Origin: Thiohalocapsa sp963704155
GTDB lineage: Bacteria > Pseudomonadota > Gammaproteobacteria > Chromatiales > Chromatiaceae
Length of the DNA: 64,000 bases
Direction: 5' to 3'
NCBI GenBank assembly: GCA_963704155.1
Contig: CAVPHF010000014.1
Coordinates: 22,191 to 86,190 of the forward strand
Below, piece by piece: positions 37,346-46,226 of this stretch. The notes beneath the pieces are model-generated. The model had not been told where the DNA came from, did not search any database, and saw only the letters and a program-made list of their open reading frames with translations. Numbering within the stretch: the first letter of the stretch is position 1; every line of letters begins with the position of its first letter. The position numbers and the translations under genes were made by a program.

Positions 37346-37570
37346 TGGCGCGGCTTGCCCTGAAACAAAGGCGCCAAAGTACGCGGCGGCGCGCTGCCAT
37401 GACCCTTTGCGCAACGACTGGACAGAAGGTGCCCAAGGAACGCCGCGCCCTCGAGCCCCTCTAAACCGCCACGGACGCCGGCGTGAGATTGCGGCGAGCC
37501 GCCGTTCGCCGACCCGACCAAACCACTGGACTACAGAGGGTACGCCCGAGATCCAATGCCAGAGCCAACC

Positions 37571-39142
37571 ATGAACCTCCGCCAGATTTCACTGCTGCCG
37601 CTTGCGCTTGCCGTTGTGCTTTCTATGACTGCCGCGGCGGACGATGCAACGCCGGCAGCAGGTCCACCGGGGTCCCCGCCACCGCTCGAGAACCCCGGCC
37701 AGCCCGCGTTTGAGCCCTATCAGCCGCCGGCGCCGGTCGCGCCGCCCGACGCAGGACTGGATGCGCCGGAGTCCGCTGAGGCGGCGCCGCTCGCGGTCGA
37801 CGATGCGGACGGCGAACTCGACGAGGAGCAGTCGGCCGAGACCGAGGGCGGGCCGGAGATCAACCCGGACACCGCACAGCAGACCGAACAGGCCGAGCGC
37901 CTGCCGCTGGACGACCTGCGCGTGTTCGCGGAAGTCTTCGGCCGCATCAAGAGCGACTACGTCGAGGATGTGGACGACCGCGCACTGCTCGCTAGTGCAA
38001 TCCGCGGCATGCTGGGAGGTCTCGATCCGCACTCCGCCTACCTCGACCCGGACGAGTACCGCGACCTGCGTGTCGGCACCACCGGCGAATTCGGCGGCCT
38101 TGGCATCGAGGTCGGCATGGAAGACGGGTTCGTCAAGGTGGTCGCGCCCATCGACGACACCCCTGCCCAGCGTGCCGGTATGCAGGCTGGCGACCTGATC
38201 GTGCGCATCGACGGCAAACCGATCAAAGGCATGGGCTTGAACGAGGCGGTCAAGCTCATGCGCGGCAAGCCCGGCACCAGCATCGAGCTGATCGTCGTTC
38301 GCGAGGGTGAGGGCGCACCGCTGACCATCAGCATCGAGCGCGACATCATCAAGGTCGCGAGCGTTAAGAGCCGCTTACTGGAGCCGGGCTATGGTTATCT
38401 GCGCGTCTCCAATTTCCAGGCCCGCACCACCGAAGACCTGCTGAAGGCGGTGGCCGAGCTGAAGCAGGAGAACGACGGCGTCCTGGAAGGCGTTGTGCTC
38501 GATCTGCGCAACAATCCCGGCGGTGTGCTGAACGCCGCGGTCGGCGTCAGCGACGCCTTTTTGGACCGGGGCCTGATCGTCTACACCAAGGGCCGCGTCG
38601 AAGACTCCAAGCTCGAGTTCAAGGCCGGTCCCGACGACATCCTGGACGCGGCGCCGATGGTTGTGCTGGTCAATGGCGGCAGCGCATCGGCGTCGGAGAT
38701 CGTCGCCGGCGCCCTCCAGGATCAGGGGCGCGCCATCGTCATGGGCAGCAAGACCTTCGGCAAGGGCTCGGTGCAGACCATCGTGCCGGTTGACCAGCGT
38801 ACCGCGCTGAAGCTGACCACGGCGCGCTACTACACGCCGTCCGGACGTTCGATCCAGGCACTGGGTATCGAGCCCGATATCGAGCTGGCCCGCGCCAGCG
38901 TCACCCTTGCCGAGGATAGCGCGGTCAGGGACCTGAAAGAGGCGGATCTGATGCGGCATTTGGATGATCCGGCCGAGGTCGACGACGGCGCCGAAGGCGA
39001 CGATGCCAACGGGTCGCTGGCGGCGGAGGACTATCAACTGTCCGAGGCGCTAAACGTGCTGAAGGGCTTGAGCATCTACAACAAGTCCGCCGCGCGCGCG
39101 GCGCCGACGGTCTCTTCGACGTCATCGGCTGATGCCCGCTAA
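37571..39142 (+). CDS. ctpA: Carboxy-terminal processing protease, S41 family
   Basis: A periplasmic Ser/Lys protease. It starts MNLRQISLLPLALAVVLSM (signal peptide), followed by an unusually long Pro/Ala/Asp/Glu-rich linker (about residues 25-110). Then come the N-terminal helical segment (VFGRIKSDYVEDVDDRALL), a PDZ domain (GGLGIEVGMEDGFVKVVAPI), and the catalytic core with Ser in GGSASASEIVAGAL and Lys in GSKTFGKGSVQT. 523 residues. It is downstream of envC by 225 bases in which no gene was seen. Confidence 0.93.
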   Translation: MNLRQISLLPLALAVVLSMTAAADDATPAAGPPGSPPPLENPGQPAFEPYQPPAPVAPPDAGLDAPESAEAAPLAVDDADGELDEEQSAETEGGPEINPDTAQQTEQAERLPLDDLRVFAEVFGRIKSDYVEDVDDRALLASAIRGMLGGLDPHSAYLDPDEYRDLRVGTTGEFGGLGIEVGMEDGFVKVVAPIDDTPAQRAGMQAGDLIVRIDGKPIKGMGLNEAVKLMRGKPGTSIELIVVREGEGAPLTISIERDIIKVASVKSRLLEPGYGYLRVSNFQARTTEDLLKAVAELKQENDGVLEGVVLDLRNNPGGVLNAAVGVSDAFLDRGLIVYTKGRVEDSKLEFKAGPDDILDAAPMVVLVNGGSASASEIVAGALQDQGRAIVMGSKTFGKGSVQTIVPVDQRTALKLTTARYYTPSGRSIQALGIEPDIELARASVTLAEDSAVRDLKEADLMRHLDDPAEVDDGAEGDDANGSLAAEDYQLSEALNVLKGLSIYNKSAARAAPTVSSTSSADAR

Positions 39143-39164
39143 CGCCCGCTGACCAACGACCCGA

Positions 39165-39188
39165 GTGCTCGGGTGCTCGGGTGCTCAA
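39165..39188. repeat. Three-copy 8-base tandem repeat
   Basis: GTGCTCGG is repeated twice in tandem and followed by a third partial copy GTGCTCAA in the gap between ctpA and the DJ-1 gene. No function is apparent. Confidence 0.5.
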
Positions 39189-39266
39189 CGGCTGCATGAA
39201 GGCAGAGTAATCCGCCGAGGGCGCTAAATCTTTGAACGCTTTCCTAGACGGCATCAGGAGGATGGT

Positions 39267-39818
39267 ATGCCAAACGTGCTAGTGCCCCTGGCCGAGGGCT
39301 GCGAAGAGCTCGAGGCCGTCACTATCATCGACCTACTGCGGCGCGCCGAGATCGAGGTCACCACCGCTGGGCTCGATACCGGGCCGGTCAGGTGCAGCCG
39401 CGGCACCCTGTTGCTGCCCGATACCCTGCTCGACCAGGTGATGGATCAAGACTTCGACATGATCGTGCTGCCCGGCGGCTTGCCCGGAGCAACCCATCTC
39501 GACGCCGACCCGCGCATACATCAGCTGCTGAGAAGACAAGCGGAACAGGGCCGCTACAACGCCGCGATCTGCGCCGCGCCGAAGGTCTTGGCGAATGCCG
39601 GACTGCTCGACGGGTTCCGCGCCACCAGCTATCCGGGCGCGCTCAGCGCTGACGTATTCCCTTCCGTGCAGGTGCTCGACGCAGCGGTCGTGGTCGACGG
39701 CAAACTAGTCACGTCACGCGGACCCGGCACCGCAATGGACTTCGCGTTGGAGCTGATTGAGGTCTTGTCTGGCAGGGACCGCCGTGTTGACGTTGAAACC
39801 AAGCTCATGCGTGCATAG
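39267..39818 (+). CDS. DJ-1/YajL family protein
   Basis: DJ-1 superfamily proteins protect against oxidative or carbonyl stress; the exact activity is debated. The 183-residue protein starts MPNVLVPLAEGCEELEAVTI and has the nucleophile elbow AAICAAPKVLANAGLL with Cys102, and the acidic partner Glu16. This is closer to the YajL/DJ-1 subgroup than to Hsp31. AGGAGG sits 6 bases upstream of the ATG. No linked pathway genes are nearby. Confidence 0.93.
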   Translation: MPNVLVPLAEGCEELEAVTIIDLLRRAEIEVTTAGLDTGPVRCSRGTLLLPDTLLDQVMDQDFDMIVLPGGLPGATHLDADPRIHQLLRRQAEQGRYNAAICAAPKVLANAGLLDGFRATSYPGALSADVFPSVQVLDAAVVVDGKLVTSRGPGTAMDFALELIEVLSGRDRRVDVETKLMRA

Positions 39819-39864
39819 CGCCAGCCGATAAGCCCTGGCGGATACGCCCGCGGCCTTGGCGAAC

Positions 39865-41058
39865 ATGTCCATAGTCAATGCGGCAAGCCCCGCCTGGATT
39901 GCCATTGCCGCGGGTGGCGCCACGGCCTTCGCGATCAGCGCCTGGCTGACGCTAAAACTGAGCCGCAACGATATCGCCTGGCTGCACATCCTCGACCTAC
40001 CAAACGAACGCTCGCTGCACGGCCGACCGGTGCCGCGCACCGGCGGCGTGGCGGTGATCGCAGGTATCCTGCTCGGTACCGCGGTGGCATCGTCCGGCGC
40101 CGCGCTGCTGGTCGCTGCCGCGCCGGATGTCGGTGGATCGATGCAACCCGAGAGCAGCGGCCTAATGCCGCTTGTTTGGATTCTGCCGGCGCTCTTGCTG
40201 GTAGGCGCCGTCTCGCTGCTGGACGACCGCCGCCATGTGCCCCAGCGCTGGCGCCTGGCAGCCCACCTGGGCGCCGCGCTGCTGCTGATCGCGGGCGGTC
40301 TACAATGGACGCATGTCGGACTGCCTGGCCTCGACGCCGTCTTGCCGCTCTGGGTCGCCTGGCTGCTGACCGCTCTCTATTGCGTTTGGATGATCAATCT
40401 TTATAACTTCATGGACGGCATGGATGGTTTTGCCGGCGGTATGACGGTGTTTGGCTTCGGCGCACTGGCCGTGCTCGGCGCGCGCGGTGATGTCCCTGGG
40501 TTCGCCGCCGTCGCCGCGGTCATCGCCGCCGCCGCGCTCGGCTTTCTCACGCGCAACTTTCCGCCCGCGCGCATCTTCCTCGGCGATGTCGGCTCCTCGG
40601 TGCTCGGTCTGCTGGCGGCCGCCATGACGCTCTGGGGCGCCGGCCTCGGGCTCTTTCCGCTCTGGGTCGGCTGGCTCATCTTCGCGCCCTTCATCGTCGA
40701 TGCCTCGTGGACCCTGCTGCGCCGCATCGTCAATCGCGAGCCGTTCTGGCTGGCGCATCGCTCGCATCATTACCAGCGGCTGGTACTGTCGGGCTGGTCG
40801 CACCGGCGCACCCTGCTCTGGTCTTATGTGCTGATGGCCGCCACCGCGCTCAGCGCCATCGCGGCGGTTGGCATGACGTTAACCGACCAATGGACGCTGT
40901 TGTTCGGATGGGCCGGCGTTTACGCGCTCGTCCATGTGCGCGTTGGCCTCAGCGAGCGTGCCGCGGGCGCCGGAAACGGTGCGAAGAGCGGGTCCCCGAG
41001 GTCCCCCGCGCATCCCCCGCCAGCAGGCCATCCAACCGATTCAGGATCGGACCGGTGA
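39865..41058 (+). CDS. WecA/MraY-family undecaprenyl-phosphate sugar-1-phosphate transferase
   Basis: Members transfer a HexNAc-1-phosphate from a UDP-sugar to undecaprenyl phosphate to start polysaccharide assembly. The 397-residue protein has about ten membrane helices and the family motifs: RTGGVAVI, LDDRRHVPQRWRLAAHLGAA, NFMDGMDGFAGG, ARIFLGDVGSS and the HRSHHYQRL loop. The ATG at 39865 is chosen over a TTG three codons upstream. The stop overlaps the start of the next gene (GTGA). Pairing with a CapD-type enzyme points to O-antigen or exopolysaccharide synthesis. Confidence 0.92.
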   Translation: MSIVNAASPAWIAIAAGGATAFAISAWLTLKLSRNDIAWLHILDLPNERSLHGRPVPRTGGVAVIAGILLGTAVASSGAALLVAAAPDVGGSMQPESSGLMPLVWILPALLLVGAVSLLDDRRHVPQRWRLAAHLGAALLLIAGGLQWTHVGLPGLDAVLPLWVAWLLTALYCVWMINLYNFMDGMDGFAGGMTVFGFGALAVLGARGDVPGFAAVAAVIAAAALGFLTRNFPPARIFLGDVGSSVLGLLAAAMTLWGAGLGLFPLWVGWLIFAPFIVDASWTLLRRIVNREPFWLAHRSHHYQRLVLSGWSHRRTLLWSYVLMAATALSAIAAVGMTLTDQWTLLFGWAGVYALVHVRVGLSERAAGAGNGAKSGSPRSPAHPPPAGHPTDSGSDR

Positions 41059-42959
41059 GGCGATCCGTAAGGCCCCTGTTCGACCGGCTGCGCTCGCGCA
41101 CGGCCGCCTTTCTGCACGATCTGTTGATGGTCCCGGCCGCCTGGATGCTGGCCTATTGGACTCGCTTCAACCTGCAGCAGATCCCGTCCGACTACCTCGG
41201 TACGGCCCTACAGATGCTGCCGGTGGTCATGCTGGTGTGCGGGGCGGTCTACTGGGGCTTCGGCCTCTATCGTGGTGTCTGGCGTTTTGCGTCACTAACG
41301 GACCTGACGCGCATCACCAAGGCGGTCAGCGTGGCCACGCTGCTGGCCATGCTGGCGGTGTTTGCTGTCAATCGGCTCGAGGACGTGCCGCGCTCGGTGC
41401 CGCCGCTGTTCCTGCTGTTTCAGCTCGCGCTGCTGTCAGGGCCGCGCCTGCTCTACCGCTGGTTCAAGGATCACCGTCTGGCATTGCGTTCCGGCGTGCG
41501 CGTGCTCATCGTCGGCGCCAGCGGTGCCGGCGAGACGCTGGCGCGGGAAATGCGCCGCGACCCCGCCCGCACCTATTACCCGGTCGCCTTCGTCGATGAC
41601 GCGCCGCGCCGCCAGGGCGGCGACATCCACGGCATCCCGGTCAAGGGCACGACGGCCCAGATCCCGGAGGTGGTCGCCGATATGGGCGTCGATCTCATCA
41701 TGCTGGCCGTCCCGGGCGCGTCGGCTGCCGAAATGCAGCGTCTGGTCAGGCTCTGCGAGCGCAGCGGAAAGGACTTTCGCACCGTACCACAGCTTCAGAA
41801 TCTGGTCTCCGGACAGGTGACCATCAGCCAGCTGCGACCCGTGTCCATCGAGGACCTGCTCGGGCGCACACCGGTGACGCTGGACTGGGACGCGCTGCGA
41901 GACGGCCTGGCCGATCGCGTGGTGCTGGTCACCGGCGCTGGCGGCTCGATCGGCTCCGAGCTTTGTCGGCAAGTGATCGCCGCGCGTCCGCGGCGTCTGG
42001 TCATGGTCGACAATGGCGAGTTCAACCTATACCGGCTGGAGACCGAGTTCTGCGAGCGCTATCCCGCACTCGATTTCACGCGCCATCTGCTCGATGTCGG
42101 CGACCGCGTCGGCATCGATGCCCTGTTCCGCCGCGAGCGACCGCAGATCGTCTTCCACGCCGCCGCCTACAAGCACGTGCCGATGCTTGAGGGCCAGGTG
42201 CGCGCCGCGGTGCGCAACAACGTGTTCGGCACCGGCGTGGTCGCCGAGAGCGCAGACCGTTGGCAATGCGAGCGTTTCGTGCTCATCTCAACCGACAAGG
42301 CGGTCAACCCGGCCAATGTCATGGGCGCGACCAAGCGCGTCGCCGAGATCCTCTGTCAGGCGCTCGCCGAGCGCTCGCGAACGCGTTTTATCACGGTGCG
42401 CTTCGGCAACGTACTCGGCTCGGCGGGCAGTGTCGTTCCGCTGTTTCAGCGTCAGATCGAACAGGGTGGGCCGGTGACCGTGACGGACCCGGAGATCGAG
42501 CGCTTTTTCATGACCATCCCAGAGGCCTGTCAGCTGATCATGCAGGCAGCGGTGATTGGCGAGGGCGGCGAGATCTTCGTGCTCGACATGGGCAAACCGG
42601 TCAAGATCCGCTACATGGCCGAGCAGATGATTCGATTGTCCGGACGTGAGCCGGGGCGCGACATCGAGATTCGCTACATCGGTGTACGTCCGGGCGAAAA
42701 ACGCTACGAGGAGCTGTTCTACGATGCCGAAGACCTGATCGCCACCAGCCACCCGAAGATTCGCACCGCACGTCGCCCTGGCGGCGACGGCGCCAACGCC
42801 GAGCCTGTGCTCAAGGAGCTGCGCCTGGGCCTGGAGCGCTGTGACGAGTCGGCATTGACCGCAGGCCTGCGGCGTCTGGTGCCGCAATGGCGGGCGGAAG
42901 CGGCCGCGGTCGACGTCCTGGACCAGGAGACGCATGATGAACGAATCAGTGAACACTAA
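41055..42959 (+). CDS. CapD/FlaA1-type nucleotide-sugar dehydratase/epimerase (WbpM/PglF-like)
   Basis: This membrane enzyme makes 6-deoxy-4-keto HexNAc precursors from UDP-GlcNAc. The 634-residue product starts at GTG 41055. It has four N-terminal membrane helices, a CoA-binding-like domain (VLIVGASGAGETLAREM), then the SDR domain with NAD-binding VLVTGAGGSIGSELCRQ, HAAAYKHVPMLEG, STDKAVNPANVMGATKR and RPGEKRYEELF. Length and domain order match full WbpM/PglF proteins. It overlaps the upstream transferase by 4 bases and gspE by 26 bases. Confidence 0.94.
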   Translation: MRRSVRPLFDRLRSRTAAFLHDLLMVPAAWMLAYWTRFNLQQIPSDYLGTALQMLPVVMLVCGAVYWGFGLYRGVWRFASLTDLTRITKAVSVATLLAMLAVFAVNRLEDVPRSVPPLFLLFQLALLSGPRLLYRWFKDHRLALRSGVRVLIVGASGAGETLAREMRRDPARTYYPVAFVDDAPRRQGGDIHGIPVKGTTAQIPEVVADMGVDLIMLAVPGASAAEMQRLVRLCERSGKDFRTVPQLQNLVSGQVTISQLRPVSIEDLLGRTPVTLDWDALRDGLADRVVLVTGAGGSIGSELCRQVIAARPRRLVMVDNGEFNLYRLETEFCERYPALDFTRHLLDVGDRVGIDALFRRERPQIVFHAAAYKHVPMLEGQVRAAVRNNVFGTGVVAESADRWQCERFVLISTDKAVNPANVMGATKRVAEILCQALAERSRTRFITVRFGNVLGSAGSVVPLFQRQIEQGGPVTVTDPEIERFFMTIPEACQLIMQAAVIGEGGEIFVLDMGKPVKIRYMAEQMIRLSGREPGRDIEIRYIGVRPGEKRYEELFYDAEDLIATSHPKIRTARRPGGDGANAEPVLKELRLGLERCDESALTAGLRRLVPQWRAEAAAVDVLDQETHDERISEH

Positions 42960-45357
42960 TCGCGGACAGCGCGACCACCGGGCCAAGTGGCAGGACGCCA
43001 AGGCCGATGTCGATGCTGATGTCGACTGGCCCGATCTCGGCAGAGGCGATCTAGACCGGGCCGATCTCGATGTCGAGCTTGCCGATCTGAAGCCCGAGCG
43101 GCGTGAGCCAAGCCTCGGATTGGCGCACACCGCGTCGGATGACGACGCGGGCATCGCGGCCTTCCTAGCAGACGAGTTCGCGGACATCAATGCGCCAGCC
43201 GACAAGGTCGCGGTCGGCGCCCAACGAAAGGAACCGCCGACTCAGGCCCCACACCATGTCGATGTCGAGCATGGCGGGCCGGACGCGGCGGACTCCGGGC
43301 CGGACATTGAAAGTGGCTCGCATTTCCCGACGCCGGAGCCGCCGACCCCCTCCCAGGACACGACTGGCGAGATGGCCGCCGTGACCGACAAGGCCTTTGA
43401 CGCATCACTCGGTCATCGCGCTGACGACGGGGCGGCCCTGGACCAGGTTGCAGCAGCACCGAGTCAAGCCCCCGCAGCCCTTGAACCATTACCGGGGCCC
43501 GGACCGGAGGCAGAGGGCGCGCTGGCCCTGGTGCCGGAGCCGGAGCCGGAGCAGCATGCTGCCGCGGAACCGGTTCAGGATCAGGAATACCCGGCCGATC
43601 TAACATCGCACGCGAGGGCGCTGGATGAGCAGGTGCTGGATGAGCACGATCGGGACGCCCAGCAACTTGCGTCCGCGCCCGAGACGCGCGTGCTGGACTA
43701 TCTGCAGACCCGTGGCAAGCTGCCGGCCGGCGACCTGGCGCGCGCGCGCAAGCTCGCCGAGGACAGCGGCGATCCGCTGCGCGCGATGTTGGTTCGGCTC
43801 GGACTGGTGTCGGACCGCGACATGGCCTCGGCGATGGCATCGGTGCTGAACCTCGATCTGATCGGTGCCGACGACTACCCGGACGAGCCGGTGGCGGAGG
43901 ACCAGCTGAGCCTGCGCTTTCTGAAGGATGCGCGGCTGGTGCCGCTGCGTGAGGATGACGACGGTCTGGAGGTCGCGGTCGCCGATCCGGTAGACGAGTT
44001 CGCACTGCAGGCGGTACAGATGGCCGCCGGGCGTCCGGTGCGGCTGCGGGTCGGTCTGGCCAACGAGATCGAGGCCGCGCTGGAGCGTCTCTACGAGGCG
44101 CCCAAAGACCCGCTGGCCGATACCGACCTGGAGGCCGACCTCGGCAACTTCAGCGAAGAGGACATCGAGCACCTGCGTGACCTGGCCAGCGAGGCGCCGG
44201 TCATTCGGCTGGTCAATCAGATCATGCAGCGCGCGGTGGAACTGCGCGCGTCGGACGTACACATCGAGCCCTTCGCCGACCAGCTCAAGGTCCGCTACCG
44301 CATCGACGGCATCCTCAAGGAATCCGAATCGCCGCCGGTGCGTTCCACCGCCGCGGTGATCTCGCGCATCAAGATCATGTCCAAGCTCAACATCGCCGAG
44401 CGCCGGCTGCCGCAGGACGGCCGCATCCCGCTGCGCATCCAGGGCCGCGAGCTGGATCTCCGCGTGTCGACGGTGCCGACCATGTTCGGCGAGAGCGTGG
44501 TCATGCGACTGCTCGACAAGGAGTCGGTCAGCTTCGACTTCGACGCCCTCGGCTTCGACGGTCCGCCGCGCGAGCGTGTCGCCAGGATTCTCGAGCAGCC
44601 GTTCGGCATCTTTCTGGTCACCGGCCCCACCGGCAGCGGCAAGAGCACCACCCTCTACACGGCGCTGAGCCGACTCAACACCGAAGACCGCAAGATCATC
44701 ACGGTCGAAGATCCGGTTGAATACCAGGTGGCCGGCATCAACCAGATACCGGTCAAGGCATCGATCGGCATGACCTTTGCCCATGCGCTGCGCGCCATCG
44801 TCCGCCAGGACCCGGACATCATCATGGTCGGCGAGATGCGTGACCTCGAAACCGCGCGCATCGCCGTCCAGTCCGCGCTGACCGGCCATGTCGTGCTATC
44901 GACGCTGCACACCAACGACGCCGCCAGCGGCGTCACCCGTCTGCTCGACATGGGCGTCGAGGATTATCTGCTGACCAGCACCATCAACGGCATCCTCGCC
45001 CAGCGTCTGGTGCGCCGGCTGTGCCCCGAGTGCCGAGAGCCGTATGAGCCGATGCCCGAAATGGCCGCACGCTTCCTGCACTTGCCGAGCGTCGGCGATG
45101 GGTCGCTGACCCTGTACCGGCCGGGGGGCTGCGCCGCCTGTAACGGCACCGGCTACCGCGGCCGGCTGGTCATCGCCGAGGTACTGCTGATGACCGACCA
45201 GATCCGTCAGGCCGTACTTCGCCACGCCACCGCCAGCGAGATCCAGCGCATCGCCGTTGATCAGGACATGATGACCATGTACCAAGACGGCCTGCGTAAG
45301 GCCGCCGCCGGACGGACCACGGTCGAGGAGGTGCTGCGCGTCGCCGAGGAGACATGA
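42934..45357 (+). CDS. gspE: Type II secretion ATPase GspE with long acidic N-terminal extension
   Basis: GspE powers pseudopilus assembly at the inner-membrane base of the type II secretion system. At 807 residues it is about 250 longer than usual. Residues 1-245 are acidic, Pro/Asp/Glu/Ala-rich and probably disordered. The usual N1E-type domain begins at about 250 (TRVLDYLQTRGKLPAGDLAR). The ATPase core has Walker A GPTGSGKST (about 564), Walker B DPDIIMVGEMRD (about 627) and the zinc cysteines CPEC and CAAC (about 700 and 733). It overlaps the upstream dehydratase gene by 26 bases. ATGATG start lies in that overlap. Confidence 0.92.
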   Translation: MMNESVNTNRGQRDHRAKWQDAKADVDADVDWPDLGRGDLDRADLDVELADLKPERREPSLGLAHTASDDDAGIAAFLADEFADINAPADKVAVGAQRKEPPTQAPHHVDVEHGGPDAADSGPDIESGSHFPTPEPPTPSQDTTGEMAAVTDKAFDASLGHRADDGAALDQVAAAPSQAPAALEPLPGPGPEAEGALALVPEPEPEQHAAAEPVQDQEYPADLTSHARALDEQVLDEHDRDAQQLASAPETRVLDYLQTRGKLPAGDLARARKLAEDSGDPLRAMLVRLGLVSDRDMASAMASVLNLDLIGADDYPDEPVAEDQLSLRFLKDARLVPLREDDDGLEVAVADPVDEFALQAVQMAAGRPVRLRVGLANEIEAALERLYEAPKDPLADTDLEADLGNFSEEDIEHLRDLASEAPVIRLVNQIMQRAVELRASDVHIEPFADQLKVRYRIDGILKESESPPVRSTAAVISRIKIMSKLNIAERRLPQDGRIPLRIQGRELDLRVSTVPTMFGESVVMRLLDKESVSFDFDALGFDGPPRERVARILEQPFGIFLVTGPTGSGKSTTLYTALSRLNTEDRKIITVEDPVEYQVAGINQIPVKASIGMTFAHALRAIVRQDPDIIMVGEMRDLETARIAVQSALTGHVVLSTLHTNDAASGVTRLLDMGVEDYLLTSTINGILAQRLVRRLCPECREPYEPMPEMAARFLHLPSVGDGSLTLYRPGGCAACNGTGYRGRLVIAEVLLMTDQIRQAVLRHATASEIQRIAVDQDMMTMYQDGLRKAAAGRTTVEEVLRVAEET

Positions 45358-46142
45358 TGAACGCAGATGCACTGAAAGAGGCTATCCGAGAAGAACTTCC
45401 CGCGCTGTTGCGCGACGACCCGCAGCTGCGCGCCTTCATTGCCGATCTGATGCAGGATCGGTATGCGGACCGTCGCGCCACCGATAGTCGTTTCCACGAG
45501 ATGCTCAACGAGCTGCGTCGCGATCGCGAGGAGCAGGCGCGCAAGTGGGATGAGCAAAGGGAGCAATGGGCAGATCAAAAGCGGCAGTGGGAGGCGCACA
45601 ACGCGCGGCACGACTCGTGGGAAGAGCGATGGGATGCCCAGCTGGCCGAGCTGAAGGCCGACCGGATCGAGAACCACCGTCGTTTCGCGCTGATCGAGCG
45701 GAATCTGGAGGCTATTGTCAAGCGGCATGACCGCTCCGTCGGTGCACTCGGTGCGCGCTGGGGCCTGAAGTCCGAGGCGACCTTCCGCAATGCACTGGCC
45801 GGCGTGCTGGAGGACCATTTCGGCGTCGAGGTGATGCGCGTCGACGAATATGACGATGAGGGCGTTGTGTTCGGGCGTCCGGACCAGGTGGAGCTCGATG
45901 TCATCATCAAGAACGGGCTGCTGATCATCGCCGAGCTCAAGTCATCCATCGACAAGGCCGGTATGTACGTCTTCGAGCGCAAGGCCCGGTTCTTCGAGCG
46001 CCGCCACAATCGGACGGCGACCCGCCTGATGGTCATCTCGCCGATGATCGACCCCAGGGCCAGGAAGGTCGCTGGGGAACTCGGCATCGAGCTATTCAGC
46101 GACTCCGAGGATGTCGAAGGCCTTGACGGGTCCGCGGACTGA
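45354..46142 (+). CDS. DUF3782-like coiled-coil protein with PD-(D/E)XK nuclease-like domain
   Basis: The 262-residue protein has a short N-terminal helix (LPALLRDDPQLRAFIADLM), a coiled coil over about residues 50-125, and a C-terminal domain with Asp182, then Glu194 and Lys196 in IIAELKSS. This fits a PD-(D/E)XK nuclease-like fold, as in the DUF3782 family, whose role is unknown. No secretion signal. Its ATGATG start overlaps the gspE stop, so it is translated with the secretion operon although it is not a known type II component. Confidence 0.8.
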   Translation: MMNADALKEAIREELPALLRDDPQLRAFIADLMQDRYADRRATDSRFHEMLNELRRDREEQARKWDEQREQWADQKRQWEAHNARHDSWEERWDAQLAELKADRIENHRRFALIERNLEAIVKRHDRSVGALGARWGLKSEATFRNALAGVLEDHFGVEVMRVDEYDDEGVVFGRPDQVELDVIIKNGLLIIAELKSSIDKAGMYVFERKARFFERRHNRTATRLMVISPMIDPRARKVAGELGIELFSDSEDVEGLDGSAD

Positions 46143-46226
46143 TCACCTCGGGCAGCCGACGCTGATTGAGCCCAGGCTTGTTTCTCAGATGCCGAACCGC
46201 CGTTTTCTCTGAGCCATAATTTCCTG

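Noticed and set aside
43600..44889. 429-codon minus-strand frame opposite gspE
   Set aside because: Antisense to the conserved GspE ATPase core.
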